64,000 bases of DNA. It comes from Archangium violaceum. Lineage in GTDB: Bacteria; Myxococcota; Myxococcia; Myxococcales; Myxococcaceae. Location: assembly GCF_016887565.1 (NCBI RefSeq), contig NZ_CP069396.1, forward strand, positions 9,592,001 through 9,656,000, in the 5' to 3' direction. Every line of letters begins with the position of its first letter. Positions within the stretch are counted from its first letter, which is position 1. This document shows, piece by piece, positions 43,054-52,089 of this stretch. The notes below the pieces were generated by a model, which saw only the letters and a list, made by a program, of their open reading frames with translations, did not search any database and was not told the DNA's origin. The position numbers were made by a program, and so were the translations under genes.

Positions 43054-44695
43054 AGCGAGCGTGACCGCGGCTGCGCCCCCTGCTCAGGTGATTGGCGCAT
43101 GGACACCGCTTCGCCATCCCAGCTTCCGTGCGCTATGGCTGGCGATGCTGACCAGCAACATCGGGACCTGGGTGCAGGATGTGGCCGCCGCCTGGTTCAT
43201 GTCGGAGCGTACCGGCTCACCGCTCATGGTCGCGGCGGTGCAATCCGCGACGACGCTGCCGGTCGTGGCGTTCGCGCTCGTTGCCGGCACGCTGGCGGAC
43301 ATCGTTGATCGTCGGCGTTATCTGCTCGGGGTGCAGTTGTGGATGTTCTTCGTGGCCACGGTGGTCGCGCTGCAGGCACACGCCGGCCGGCTCGATGCAT
43401 GGTCACTGTTGTGCCTGACCTTCGCGCTCGGCGCGGGGGCGGCCATGGCGATGCCGGCGCAGGCCGCGACCACCGCCGACCTGGTCCCACGCCCGATGCT
43501 GGCGCCGGCAGTGGCCATGGGCGCCATCGGCATGAACATCGCGAGATCCATTGGCCCCGCCCTCGGTGGGCTGATCGTGGCGCGATTCGGCGCGGCCTGG
43601 GCGTTTTCACTCAATGCGCTTTCATTCCTGGGCGTGGTGTTCGTCCTGTGGCGCTGGCGGCCGTCGAAGTCCGTCTCGGCCTTGCCCGCCGAGTCCTTCG
43701 GCGGAGCACTGCGCGCCGGGTTGCGCTATGCGGCACGAGCCAGCGAATTCCGGTCGGTGCTGATCAAGTCGGCCTGCTTCTTCGTGTTCGCCAGCGCCCT
43801 GCCCTCGCAGTTGGCGATCGTGGTTCGACAGCGGCTTTCCGCGGGAGCGGGCACCTATGGAATGTTGCTGACGTTCATCGGTGCGGGTGCGATCGGTGGC
43901 GCCATCGCATTGCCAAAGCTCCGGAAGCGGTTCGATGCCGACACACTGGTGCCAGCCGCGACCCTGCTCTATTCCCTCACCATGCTGGCCCTGGCGGGCC
44001 TGCGCGACCTGCGGCTCCTGTGCGTGGCGATGCTGGTCAACGGCGTGTCGTGGATCACCGTGCTGTCATCGCTCCAGACAGCCGCTCACGTCTCGGTCCC
44101 CGCATGGGTACGTGCCCGAGCGCTGTCGCTCTACATCGTGGTCTTCTCGGCGGGCATGGCGGGTGGCAGCCTGCTCTGGGGCACGATCGCGCAGCAAGCC
44201 GGCACGGGATGGGCGCTGACATCCGCGGCGGTATTGGCGGTACTCGCGGGTATCTTCTCGCTGCGTTTCCGGCTGAGCGTGGCCATGGCTCGGGATACCA
44301 CCCCGTCCGCGCATTGGACGCAGCCGACCCCCGCCGCGAAGTTCGACCCCGAGCGCGGTCCGGTGCTGGTGACGGTGGAATACCTCATCGAGCCAGCGGA
44401 CCGCGAAGAGTTCCTGCATCACATCCACCTGCTCGGAGGAACCCGCCGGCGCGACGGTGCGGTGCAGTGGGGTGTGATGGAAGACGTAGGACAGCCGGGT
44501 CGCTTTCTCGAATACTTCATCGTCGATTCCTGGCTGGAGCATCTTCGCCAGCACGAGCGAGTCACCCACGAGGAGAAACACCTGCAGGACAGGCTCCTCG
44601 CCCTGCATCGCGACGCGCGGCCACCGTCAGTACGCCACTTCGTCGGTGCCTCGCCCTCGAGCTCGCACTTCGTCCCCCTGGAGAACATTCCTTGA
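43043..44695 (+). CDS. MFS exporter with C-terminal antibiotic-monooxygenase-like domain
   Basis: 550 residues. Residues about 20-420 are a 12-helix major facilitator of the enterobactin-exporter (EntS/MFS_3) branch, with WVQDVAAAWFM in helix 1-2, the loop motif GTLADIVDRRRYL and LYIVVFSAGMAGGSLLWG. The last ~110 residues form a soluble ABM-like ferredoxin fold (VTVEYLIEPADREEFLHHIH, then EYFIVDSWLEHLRQHERVTH). Transporter-ABM fusions of this kind are known in proteobacteria; the domain may bind the cargo. Overlaps the amidohydrolase gene, so coupled. Confidence 0.87.
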   Translation: MPSEASVTAAAPPAQVIGAWTPLRHPSFRALWLAMLTSNIGTWVQDVAAAWFMSERTGSPLMVAAVQSATTLPVVAFALVAGTLADIVDRRRYLLGVQLWMFFVATVVALQAHAGRLDAWSLLCLTFALGAGAAMAMPAQAATTADLVPRPMLAPAVAMGAIGMNIARSIGPALGGLIVARFGAAWAFSLNALSFLGVVFVLWRWRPSKSVSALPAESFGGALRAGLRYAARASEFRSVLIKSACFFVFASALPSQLAIVVRQRLSAGAGTYGMLLTFIGAGAIGGAIALPKLRKRFDADTLVPAATLLYSLTMLALAGLRDLRLLCVAMLVNGVSWITVLSSLQTAAHVSVPAWVRARALSLYIVVFSAGMAGGSLLWGTIAQQAGTGWALTSAAVLAVLAGIFSLRFRLSVAMARDTTPSAHWTQPTPAAKFDPERGPVLVTVEYLIEPADREEFLHHIHLLGGTRRRDGAVQWGVMEDVGQPGRFLEYFIVDSWLEHLRQHERVTHEEKHLQDRLLALHRDARPPSVRHFVGASPSSSHFVPLENIP

Positions 44696-44703
44696 GCTGA
44701 AAA

Positions 44704-45339
44704 TCAGGCGCTGCGCCACCCCTCCAGGGCGGTCAGAACAGCGGCGAACATCAGAAGACCGCCGACGAGCCGAGCGGCGGTGACATTGGCGGCGGGATTG
44801 GACTCGAGCCAACCGCGGGCCCCATCCGCGACCAGCGCGATGACGCCATACACGGCGGCCTGGATGAACGCGATGATGGCGCCGAGCACGAGTGCCTGGA
44901 TCCAGAGGGGCCCATACTCCGGCCGCACGAACTGAGGGAACACGGCGAGCATGAAGAGGTAGGCCTTCGGATTGAGGAGGCAGGTCAGCACGCCGCGGCG
45001 GAACGTGACCGCGGGCGGGTGCTTTTCCCCGAGGGGAGCCGCGGAGAAGGCGGCGCCGCTCCTGAACAGGGAGATACCGATCCACGCCACATACAGGGCG
45101 CCGATCCACAGCAACACGTTGAAAGCGGAAGGGACGACCTTCAGCAACACGGCCACGCCGGTGGCACCGGCGGCCACGTGACAGGCACCACCGGCGATGA
45201 TCCCCGCCACGGCCGACAGACCCGCTTTGCGGCCGCCCGTCAGGGAGCTGGCGAGGACGAACGCCATGTCGAGGCCGGGAAGGATGACGACCCCGAACAC
45301 CAGGACGAAGAACAGCCACAGATGAGCGGTCTGCTGCAT
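44704..45339 (-). CDS. LysE/RhtB-family amino acid (or metabolite) exporter
   Basis: 211 residues with about six membrane helices. The LysE signature appears as PGLDMAFVLASSLTGGRKAG near residues 20-40 and the middle NPKAYLFMLAVFPQFV, where NPK/PKA is the family marker. Exports amino acids or related compounds across the inner membrane. ATG 45337-45339 starts just before helix 1. Converges with the MFS gene 8 bp away; no regulator of the LysG type is adjacent. Confidence 0.88.
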   Translation of the reverse strand: MQQTAHLWLFFVLVFGVVILPGLDMAFVLASSLTGGRKAGLSAVAGIIAGGACHVAAGATGVAVLLKVVPSAFNVLLWIGALYVAWIGISLFRSGAAFSAAPLGEKHPPAVTFRRGVLTCLLNPKAYLFMLAVFPQFVRPEYGPLWIQALVLGAIIAFIQAAVYGVIALVADGARGWLESNPAANVTAARLVGGLLMFAAVLTALEGWRSA

Positions 45340-45613
45340 GAAGAAGGACTCCCGGCAATGAGCTGACCCGCCCCCACGCGGACGCGGCGGGTCAGATGAC
45401 GGAAGCACGGTGGGGGGAATATAGGACGGAATCTGTCCTCATTCGACCCAGGCCCCCTCCCCTGTCCCGTCTCGAGATGTACGGCAGGGTCCTCGCGCGC
45501 GTCGCATCGACCGCCACGGATACGGGAACAGGGCCCCGCTGAGCCTGCCCCCCACAGCGGGGGCAGGCTCACACGTCAGTCCAATCGCGGCGTCGGTTCG
45601 TCCGTCAGGTGGC
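45340..45613. other. Intergenic region with terminator, no gene
   Basis: Holds the leader of the LysE gene and the strong hairpin at 45541-45570. The rest contains nothing recognisable. Confidence 0.55.
45541..45570 (-). terminator. Perfect 12-bp stem hairpin after the protease gene
   Basis: GAGCCTGCCCCC (45541-45552) and GGGGGCAGGCTC (45559-45570) are exact inverted repeats around a 6-base loop. It lies 43 bp past the protease stop on the side where its transcript would end. The T tract is absent, as is common in this GC range. Confidence 0.6.
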
Positions 45614-47269
45614 TCAATAGATGACGTAGGCGGCCGTGCCGCTGCAGCTGGTGCTGCGGAAGCAGCCGACTCGGATTTGATACGGCACGTTTTCGGCCCC
45701 TCCATTCACGCGGTAGACGACGTGCGAGAGGCTGCCGCAGGTGCCGAAGGCGTCGTCGTTCTCGGCCGCCACCAGGCCCGACGAGTCGTGCACCCGCAGG
45801 ATGGTGTCACCGATGCCAGAGGCGCCCTCCACGCCACAGGTGCCCACATCGAGGACCTGGCCTGGCGACAGCGTCACGTCCCGGTTGGCGGTGTTGCGCG
45901 TACCGCTGCTGGTGTTGGTGAGGTTGAAGGAGAACGAGCCTCGGGTGAGGTCCGCATTCAAGGTCACCTTCCACACCACGGTGGCGCTGCAGCTCTCCGC
46001 ACTGCCGCAGCCGGCGCGGAGGGTGTAGTCGCCGGAAGCCGACACCCTGAGCTTGAAGCCACACCCATCGTAGCTGGTGGCGACCTCGGTGCCCCGTGGG
46101 TCGAAGAGGCGCAGCTTGGGGTAACCGGTGGGGGGGAAGTCCTTCAGGCCACAGGTGCTCACCTGCAACACGTCGCCCGAGGAGAGCGTGAAGACCTTGT
46201 CCACCGTGTTCTGACGGGCGTCGTTGGTGTCGGCCGTGGTGTAGACGTACGAGTTCGCCGGGCGGGTCGGGGGCGGCGGCATACCGGCGCATAGCCGCGT
46301 GCTGCCGTTGTTGAGCTCGGTGCACAAGCCCTTGAGGGCCGGGTAGACGTAGGTGCTCTCCTGGCCGATGCAGCCCGTCTCGCTGCACGTGTTCACCACG
46401 TTGCAGCTGCCGTTGGCGACGTAGTCCTGACCCATACCGCGCACGAGGATGCCCGCCACGGTGTAGTTGCTCGTCTCGTACACGGCCGAGCCCGAGTTGC
46501 CAGGGAAGGTGTCCGAGTTGGACACGAAGTAGTCCAGGGTGCCCGAGCGCGCGTCACGCACCGAGCCACCGGAGTCGATCTTGAAGGGGATGCCGCTGCT
46601 GCTGCCGATGACGGCCACGTTCTGCCCGGCGCTCAGCGCGGTGTTGCCCGTGCGCACCGGTGCCGGGGCGAAGCGAGGCGTGGCCGGCCGGTCCAGGCGC
46701 ACGATGGCGTAGTCCAGGAACTGCCCGTTCGACGTGCCATACTGGTGCGCCACGATGGAGGCGCACTTGAAGACGTCCTGCGTGGTGACCCGCTGCAGTA
46801 CGCCCTCCGCGGTCCGGTAGAAATTGAAGACGATGTGGGTGTTGGCGCACTCCGCGACGTTTCCGACGCAGTGCCCCGCGGTGAGCACCAGGTCGTCGTC
46901 GATGAGCGTGCCGGTGCAGAAGGCCGCCCGCGGGTCATTCAGGAAGCGCTCGGTGGAGCAGAGATTGAGTCCGGCGCCCAGCGTCGGACCTGGGAAGGTG
47001 ACGTTGTTGGGGTCCGTCGTATCGAGGAACTGTGGGTGCACCAACCCCACCGTGGCCTGTTGAGCCCGCGCGCGCAGCGTGGCGTCCGGGTGCGCATAGA
47101 CGTCCTGACGGTCGTCCGTGCCATAGACGACCTCGCTCTTCGTGTTGCCAATGGCGGAGGACTTCTCGTCCTGCTCGTTCGCCGGGCCGCAGCCGGCCGT
47201 GAGCGAGAGAGTACACATCAGCGCGCCGATGAGGGGGCGTACCGGCGGGCCGAACCTGAAGTGTTTCAT
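45614..47269 (-). CDS. Trypsin-like serine protease lipoprotein with C-terminal PPC-like domains
   Basis: 551 residues from ATG 47267-47269. Lipoprotein signal with LTAGC at about residues 23-27. S1 protease domain with a complete triad: H133 (TAGHC), D186 (LDYAIVRLD) and S259 (GNSGS). The C-terminal ~240 residues contain two similar beta-sandwich modules (SSGDVLQVSTCGLKDFPPTG and SPGQVLDVGTCGVEGASGIG), each Cys-rich, as in pre-peptidase C-terminal domains. Probably on the outer membrane, digesting prey or matrix protein. Divergent from the small lipoprotein gene 400 bp away; a hairpin terminator follows it. Confidence 0.9.
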   Translation of the reverse strand: MKHFRFGPPVRPLIGALMCTLSLTAGCGPANEQDEKSSAIGNTKSEVVYGTDDRQDVYAHPDATLRARAQQATVGLVHPQFLDTTDPNNVTFPGPTLGAGLNLCSTERFLNDPRAAFCTGTLIDDDLVLTAGHCVGNVAECANTHIVFNFYRTAEGVLQRVTTQDVFKCASIVAHQYGTSNGQFLDYAIVRLDRPATPRFAPAPVRTGNTALSAGQNVAVIGSSSGIPFKIDSGGSVRDARSGTLDYFVSNSDTFPGNSGSAVYETSNYTVAGILVRGMGQDYVANGSCNVVNTCSETGCIGQESTYVYPALKGLCTELNNGSTRLCAGMPPPPTRPANSYVYTTADTNDARQNTVDKVFTLSSGDVLQVSTCGLKDFPPTGYPKLRLFDPRGTEVATSYDGCGFKLRVSASGDYTLRAGCGSAESCSATVVWKVTLNADLTRGSFSFNLTNTSSGTRNTANRDVTLSPGQVLDVGTCGVEGASGIGDTILRVHDSSGLVAAENDDAFGTCGSLSHVVYRVNGGAENVPYQIRVGCFRSTSCSGTAAYVIY

Positions 47270-47672
47270 GGGAATTGATTCCTGTCTTCTTGGGGGGCGA
47301 GAAAACACGACAAAGACGACAGTGAAGCAAAACCAGGATACGCCCTTGAAGCCATACAGGAACCAATATCTGGGTGCCGCCTCCGAGCTGGAGCTGGCGT
47401 GGAAAGGCTGTCTCAACGCACCCGTAAGCGCGGCGGTTGGATGAGCCAGACGGCCCGGTCCTCCTGGAACGGGGCAAGGCCTGACGACTCACGGGCGCGA
47501 AGAGCCGGTTCACGGCACCAGCGGAGCGCCTCACTGCATGGCCAGGGCACGCACGTGCGCGGCTCCGTAGAAGTGGCCTCGCAACCCGGACGAACCGGTG
47601 TGCCCGTGGCACCGCCCCAGGCGGCCCCGGCCCTTCTCACACATTCCGAAATTCCCACGACAGGAGAAATCC
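47270..47672. other. Long divergent intergenic region, no gene seen
   Basis: 403 bp separating the protease and small lipoprotein genes. Short frames exist but lack starts with ribosome sites and recognisable composition. It should hold both promoters; an AT-richer patch at about 47290-47345 beside the protease start is the best candidate. No RNA gene or repeat recognised. Confidence 0.5.
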
Positions 47673-48257
47673 ATGTTCCGAAAGCTCGTTTCCCTCGCAC
47701 TGCCCGCTGTCGCGCTGGGCCTCGCCGGCTGTGGCACCGACATGATGGAGCAGGAGCCCACCGCCCAGGCCGCCGAGCCGGTGGCCACCCAGGGGCAGGC
47801 GCTCACCTCGGTTGTCCTCAACAAGCCGTACCTGCCCTTCTTCGTGCCGCCGCTGCGCTCGGGCGACGCCGAGTTCGGCGGAAACGGTCCCGACATGGAC
47901 ATCGACTTCGAGATGGAGCTGCGCAACAACAACACCGAGCTGTGGGTGGGAATGGCCATCTGGGCGCGCGAGGTGGGGGGTGACACGTACGCCCAGGGCG
48001 ATGTCTGGTACAAAGTCTTCACGGCCCCCAGCCCCATCCAGAGCATCACCCCGGTGGGCGTGAAGCCCGAGGGGCCGGAGTTCCACTTCGGCTACAGGGA
48101 TTACGGCCACGCCACCGACACCTTCCAGTTCCCCCAGACAATCCCCGCCAGCCGGCTGGTGTGGCAGCTCTCCTGCGTGGGCGACACGGACGACAAGGAG
48201 GCTGGCTCGCGGACCGGCTGCTCGGCCATCCTCCACGACATGACCATCACCTACTGA
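47673..48257 (+). CDS. Small exported lipoprotein of unknown function
   Basis: 194 residues. Signal peptide MFRKLVSLALPAVALGLAGC with lipobox LAGC at 17-20, then an acidic linker and a compact beta-rich domain containing DMDIDFEMELRNNNTELWVG and two Cys near the end (SCVGD, GCSAI) that may form a disulfide. Strong AGGAGAAA site before ATG 47673. Not recognised as a named family. Converges with the thi operon 57 bp away. Confidence 0.78.
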   Translation: MFRKLVSLALPAVALGLAGCGTDMMEQEPTAQAAEPVATQGQALTSVVLNKPYLPFFVPPLRSGDAEFGGNGPDMDIDFEMELRNNNTELWVGMAIWAREVGGDTYAQGDVWYKVFTAPSPIQSITPVGVKPEGPEFHFGYRDYGHATDTFQFPQTIPASRLVWQLSCVGDTDDKEAGSRTGCSAILHDMTITY

Positions 48258-48313
48258 GGTCCGCCTCCTCCAGCGGCGGCGCGACACGTGGCGCCGTCGC
48301 CGGGCCTTTCCCG

Positions 48314-49279
48314 TCACGCCTCCATCACCCCCGCGGCGACGAGGGCGATGTCTCCGGGCCAGATCGCGGCGAGGCGTTCCGCCGCCCTCCAGGCGCGGAG
48401 GCCGGAGCGGCAGACGAGCACGGCGCGCTGGCCGGGTTCGGGCAGCTCCATGCCGGGGCCGACCTCCGCCACGCTCAGGCGCCGCGCGGCGGGGTGGATC
48501 AGCGGGGCCTCATCCGCCCCGCGCAGATCGATGGTCAGGTCTCCTGGTTTGATCTCCGAGGGGGAGACGAATCGCGGCGCATGCGCGGGCTCCTCCGCCC
48601 CGTCGAAGCGGAAGCCGCCCGCGCGGAAGGTCGCGCCGTCGAAGGTGACGAGGCGCCCGAGGACGCCCGGCTCCCCCGCCAGCAACGCCAGAGCCATCTG
48701 CGCCTGCAGCGCACCGATCACCCCCACGACAGGGCCGAGCACGCCGGTTTCGGCACAGCTGCCCATCCGCTGCGGCAGGTCGGGGAAGACCGCACGCAGG
48801 CTCGGCGCACCGCCGCAGAAGCCGCCCGCATAGCCCTCCCGCCCCGTGACGGAGGCGGAGAGGAACGGAAGGCCCCGCTCGAGGCACACGTCCGAGAGGA
48901 TGTAGCTGACCGCGAAGCTGTCGGCGCAGTCGAGGATCAGGTCGCAACCCTCGATGAGCCTTGGGGCGTTGGCGGGCTCCAGCGCGGCCACCACGGGCTC
49001 CACCACGCTCTCCGGGTTGAGCCCGGCCAGGTGACGGGCGCAGGCCTCGGCCTTGGGCTGGCCGAGGTCGCCCATGCGGAAGAGCGTCTGGCGGTGCAGG
49101 TTGCTCTCCTCCACCCGGTCGGGCTCGACGAGGCGGATGTGCCCCACTCCAGCCCCGACGAGATATTGCAGCACCGGCGCACCGAGGCCCCCCGCCCCCA
49201 CGACGAGGAGCCGCGCCGCCCGGAGCCGCTCCTGAGCACCCTCCCCCAGCACGGCCGTCTGACGGGCATAGCGGCTCAC
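48314..49279 (-). CDS. thiF: ThiF-type sulfur-carrier adenylyltransferase with rhodanese domain
   Basis: 321 residues. Adenylates the C-terminus of ThiS. E1-like domain: nucleotide motif VVGAGGLGAPVLQYLVGAGV (about residues 24-43), then EPDRVEESNLHRQTLF and DCADSF. A C-terminal rhodanese domain carries the Cys in VCRSGLRAW and could donate sulfur. The GTG at 49277-49279 overlaps the thiE stop; other starts would be inside thiE. Last gene of the thiOSGEF operon. Lacks two of the zinc-binding CxxC pairs typical of E. coli ThiF, as in MoeB/rhodanese fusions. Confidence 0.88.
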   Translation of the reverse strand: MSRYARQTAVLGEGAQERLRAARLLVVGAGGLGAPVLQYLVGAGVGHIRLVEPDRVEESNLHRQTLFRMGDLGQPKAEACARHLAGLNPESVVEPVVAALEPANAPRLIEGCDLILDCADSFAVSYILSDVCLERGLPFLSASVTGREGYAGGFCGGAPSLRAVFPDLPQRMGSCAETGVLGPVVGVIGALQAQMALALLAGEPGVLGRLVTFDGATFRAGGFRFDGAEEPAHAPRFVSPSEIKPGDLTIDLRGADEAPLIHPAARRLSVAEVGPGMELPEPGQRAVLVCRSGLRAWRAAERLAAIWPGDIALVAAGVMEA

Positions 49280-49872
49280 CGCGTCACCTCCATCCATTCG
49301 GCGATCCGCGCCTCGGGGTCGGGGTTCAGCGTGATGTCGGTCACGACCGAGACGATGTCTGCCCCCGCCGCGAAGACGCCCGGAGCACGGGCGGTGCTCA
49401 TGCCGCCGATGGCGACGAGGGGGAGGTCGCCGATCCGGCGTTTCCATTCCGTCACCCGCTCCAGCCCCTGCTGGTGCCATTTCATCTGCTTGAGGACGGT
49501 GGGATAGACCGGCCCCAGCGCGACGTAGTCGGGCTCGAGCGCGAGGGCCCGGTCGAGCTCGGCATGGTCGTGGGTGCTGATACCGAGGCGCAGCCCCGCG
49601 CGGCGGATGGCGGGCAGGTCGGCACCATCCAGATCCTCCTGCCCCAGATGCAGCCAGTCGCAGCCCTCCTCGATGGCGAGCCGCCAGTGATCGTTGACCA
49701 CCAGCACGGCGCCGGCCTCGCGGCAGAGGTCGCGGGCGGCGGCGATCTGGCGGCGCAGCTCATCCGGCGCGCGGTCCTTGAGGCGGAGCTGGACGAGCTT
49801 CACGCCCAGGGGGAGCGCCCGGGGCAGCCAGCCCACGTCGTCGAAGATCGGGTAGAAGCGGTCGAGCGTCAC
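49276..49872 (-). CDS. thiE: Thiamine phosphate synthase
   Basis: 198 residues, slightly shorter than the E. coli enzyme. Joins hydroxymethylpyrimidine diphosphate and carboxythiazole phosphate into thiamine phosphate. TIM-barrel motifs visible: VQLRLKDR near residue 28, [20 protein letters not shown], and GQEDLDG; glycine phosphate loop [14 protein letters not shown]. Overlaps thiG upstream by 4 bp and thiF downstream. Confidence 0.92.
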   Translation of the reverse strand: MTLDRFYPIFDDVGWLPRALPLGVKLVQLRLKDRAPDELRRQIAAARDLCREAGAVLVVNDHWRLAIEEGCDWLHLGQEDLDGADLPAIRRAGLRLGISTHDHAELDRALALEPDYVALGPVYPTVLKQMKWHQQGLERVTEWKRRIGDLPLVAIGGMSTARAPGVFAAGADIVSVVTDITLNPDPEARIAEWMEVTR

Positions 49873-50639
49873 AGGAAGGCCTTTCCAATCACGGGAGTGG
49901 AGGGTGCGGCCATGTCGCGCGGCGGCATCGGGCCGGCGCCGTGGGCGAGGCGCCCGGCCTCCAGTGCCTTCGCGAAGCCCTCGGCCATCGCCGCGGGATC
50001 GCCCGCCTTGGCGACGGCGGTGTTCAGGAGCACCGCGTCGAAGCCCATCTCCATCGCCGCGGCCGCCTGGCTCGGCAGGCCCAGCCCCGCGTCGATCACC
50101 ATCGGCACGTCGGGGAAGTGCGCGCGCAGGCTGCGCAGGCCGTAGGGATTGAGCAGCCCCAGCCCCGTCCCGATCGGCGCGCCCCAGGGCATCAGCACCT
50201 CACAGCCCGCCTGCAAGAGGCGGTCGGCGAGCACCAGATCCTCCGTCATGTAGGGGAAGACCTTGAAGCCCTCGGTCACGAGGAGCCGCGCTGCCTCGAC
50301 CAGGCCGAAGGGATCGGGCTGGAGCGTGTCGGCATTGCCGATCACCTCGAGCTTGATCCAGTCGGTCTCGAAGAGCTCGCGCGCCATCCGGGCGGTGGTG
50401 ACCGCCTCGCGGGCGCTGTGGCAGCCGGCGGTGTTGGGGAGCACCCGCACGCCGAGCCCCGAGATCAGGCGCCAGAAATCCCGCCCCGCCCGCTCGCCCC
50501 CCGCCTCGCGGCGGACCGAGACGGTGGCGACGCCCGCGCCCGAACGGCGGAAGGCCTCGGCCAGCACGGCGGGCGAGGGATATTGCGCGGTGCCGAGCAT
50601 CAGGGGCGAGGCGACTTCGGTTCCGTAGAAGACCGGCAT
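49869..50639 (-). CDS. thiG: Thiazole synthase
   Basis: 256 residues. Makes the thiazole phosphate from deoxyxylulose phosphate, dehydroglycine (from ThiO) and ThiS-thiocarboxylate. Barrel features: the Schiff-base Lys in [48 protein letters not shown] and the phosphate site [16 protein letters not shown]. Starts with [17 protein letters not shown], also typical. Separated from thiS by 4 bp. Confidence 0.96.
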   Translation of the reverse strand: MPVFYGTEVASPLMLGTAQYPSPAVLAEAFRRSGAGVATVSVRREAGGERAGRDFWRLISGLGVRVLPNTAGCHSAREAVTTARMARELFETDWIKLEVIGNADTLQPDPFGLVEAARLLVTEGFKVFPYMTEDLVLADRLLQAGCEVLMPWGAPIGTGLGLLNPYGLRSLRAHFPDVPMVIDAGLGLPSQAAAAMEMGFDAVLLNTAVAKAGDPAAMAEGFAKALEAGRLAHGAGPMPPRDMAAPSTPVIGKAFL

Positions 50640-50643
50640 CGGC

Positions 50644-50841
50644 TCAGCCCCCCTGCCGGGGCGTCACGATCTCCACCCGGTCGCCCGCGGCGAGGCGCAG
50701 CCCGTCGCGCGCGGCGGCGGGCACGAAGGCCTCGTTCACAGCGGTCGCGACCCTGGCTTCGCCATGGCCCAGTTCGAGGAGGAGCGCGCCGAGCGTCTCG
50801 CTCGCCGTCTCGCGCGTCTCGCCATTCACGGTGATCTTCAT
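50644..50841 (-). CDS. thiS: Sulfur carrier protein ThiS
   Basis: 65 residues with a ubiquitin-like fold: [17 protein letters not shown] at the start, [10 protein letters not shown] in the middle, and the essential C-terminal Gly-Gly (PRQGG) that is adenylated by ThiF and converted to the thiocarboxylate. Its start overlaps the thiO stop by 4 bp, keeping oxidase and carrier coupled. Confidence 0.95.
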   Translation of the reverse strand: MKITVNGETRETASETLGALLLELGHGEARVATAVNEAFVPAAARDGLRLAAGDRVEIVTPRQGG

Positions 50842-51809
50842 CGCAGGAGCTCCACTTGTTTGCCGGACAGAAGGTGGTCGGCCGCCATCCGCGCCAGAAC
50901 CGGTGCCATCAGGTAGCCGTGGCGGTAGAGGCCGTTGAGGAAGAGCGTGCCGTCGCGCCGGATGAGGCGCGGGACGTTGTCGGGGAAGGCGGGCCGCGCA
51001 TCGGCGCCAATCTCGAGGATCTCCGCCTCGCCGAAGGCCGGGTGCAGCGCATAGGCGGCGCTGAGGAGCTCCAGGACCGAGCGGACGCTCGCGCGCCCGC
51101 GCTCGGCGCTTTCGATCATCGTGGCGCCGAGCATGTAGATGCCGTCGCCGCGGGGGACGAGGTAGATGGGGATCCGCGGGTGGAGGAGCCGGATCGGGCG
51201 CGAGAGGGCCAGGTCGGGGAGGCGCAGCACCAGCATCTCTCCCTTCACGCCCCGGAGCTCGGGGAGCGCATCGCGCGCGGCGAGGCCCCGGCAGTCGATG
51301 CGCTGGCCCTCGGGCGCGGTCTCCGCGAAGGTGACGCCGAGCGCCGCGGCACGGGCGCGCAGGGTGGAGAGGGCCACGCGCGGCGTCAGATGCGCCTCGG
51401 TCGGGAAGAAGAGCCCGCGGTGGAAGCGGCCGTCGAGCCCGGGTTCGAGCGCGGCGAGCGCCTCGCCGCCCATCCACTGGTGCTCCCGCGTCCGGGCGGC
51501 GAAGCGGTCGAGCTCGGCCCGGTCGCGGCCCAGGGCGAGGACCAGCGTGCCGCGGCGGATGACATCCACCCCCTGCGCCACCCACCAGTCGGCGGCGGTC
51601 TGGCCAAGCCGGATCACCGGCTCTTCGGCCGTCTCGCCCTCGCAGAAGGGGGCGAGCATCCCGCCCGCCCACCAGGAACAGGCATGGGGACCCGGTGCGG
51701 GCCGGGGCTCGACCAGCGTCACCCGCCCACCGCGGCTCGCGAGCTCGACGGCGGTGCAGAGGCCCATGACCCCTGCGCCGAGGATGGAGAAGGCCGTGGG
51801 CGTCCGCAT
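50838..51809 (-). CDS. thiO: Glycine oxidase ThiO
   Basis: 323 residues. FAD enzyme that oxidises glycine to dehydroglycine for thiazole synthesis (replaces ThiH of anaerobes). FAD motif ILGAGVMGLCTAVELASRGG near residues 7-26, then VEPRPAPGPHACSWWAGGML with the conserved AGGML, and a DAO-like C-terminus PRLIRRDGTLFLNGLYRHGY. The ATG at 51807-51809 fits a short leader after the TPP riboswitch. First gene of the operon. Confidence 0.92.
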   Translation of the reverse strand: MRTPTAFSILGAGVMGLCTAVELASRGGRVTLVEPRPAPGPHACSWWAGGMLAPFCEGETAEEPVIRLGQTAADWWVAQGVDVIRRGTLVLALGRDRAELDRFAARTREHQWMGGEALAALEPGLDGRFHRGLFFPTEAHLTPRVALSTLRARAAALGVTFAETAPEGQRIDCRGLAARDALPELRGVKGEMLVLRLPDLALSRPIRLLHPRIPIYLVPRGDGIYMLGATMIESAERGRASVRSVLELLSAAYALHPAFGEAEILEIGADARPAFPDNVPRLIRRDGTLFLNGLYRHGYLMAPVLARMAADHLLSGKQVELLR

Positions 51810-51894
51810 CGCGCTTCCTCTCTTCGCCACCGGCGGGGGTTCAGAGGGAAGCTCCGGGGCCACGACCGGGAGATCGCGCGCGCCCTTGCTGCTC

Positions 51895-51985
51895 TCCGTT
51901 CCCTACGCCGGTCCTAGCCGGATCAGGTTCGATGGGTTGGCGCCTGGCCTCTCAGCCCCGGGAAGGGGCACCCCAACGGAATGAC
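51895..51985 (-). promoter_or_regulatory. TPP (THI element) riboswitch
   Basis: On the minus strand the conserved parts appear in order: GGGGTGC near 51967-51973, CTGAG at about 51951-51955, then GAACCTGATC (51922-51931) and GCGTAGGGA (51899-51907), the core of the thi-box aptamer. It lies about 90 bp upstream of thiO and reads toward it, so thiamine pyrophosphate should repress the whole thiOSGEF operon by transcription or translation control. Confidence 0.92.
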
Positions 51986-52089
51986 TCATGGCTAGCAGCC
52001 GGGCGACGCAACGGCAAGTCTGGCGCGCGGGCGACCCTGGCCGCCAACGCTCCGCCGGGGCTCGGGCGTCCAGCGGCTGGGCTGGAGGG

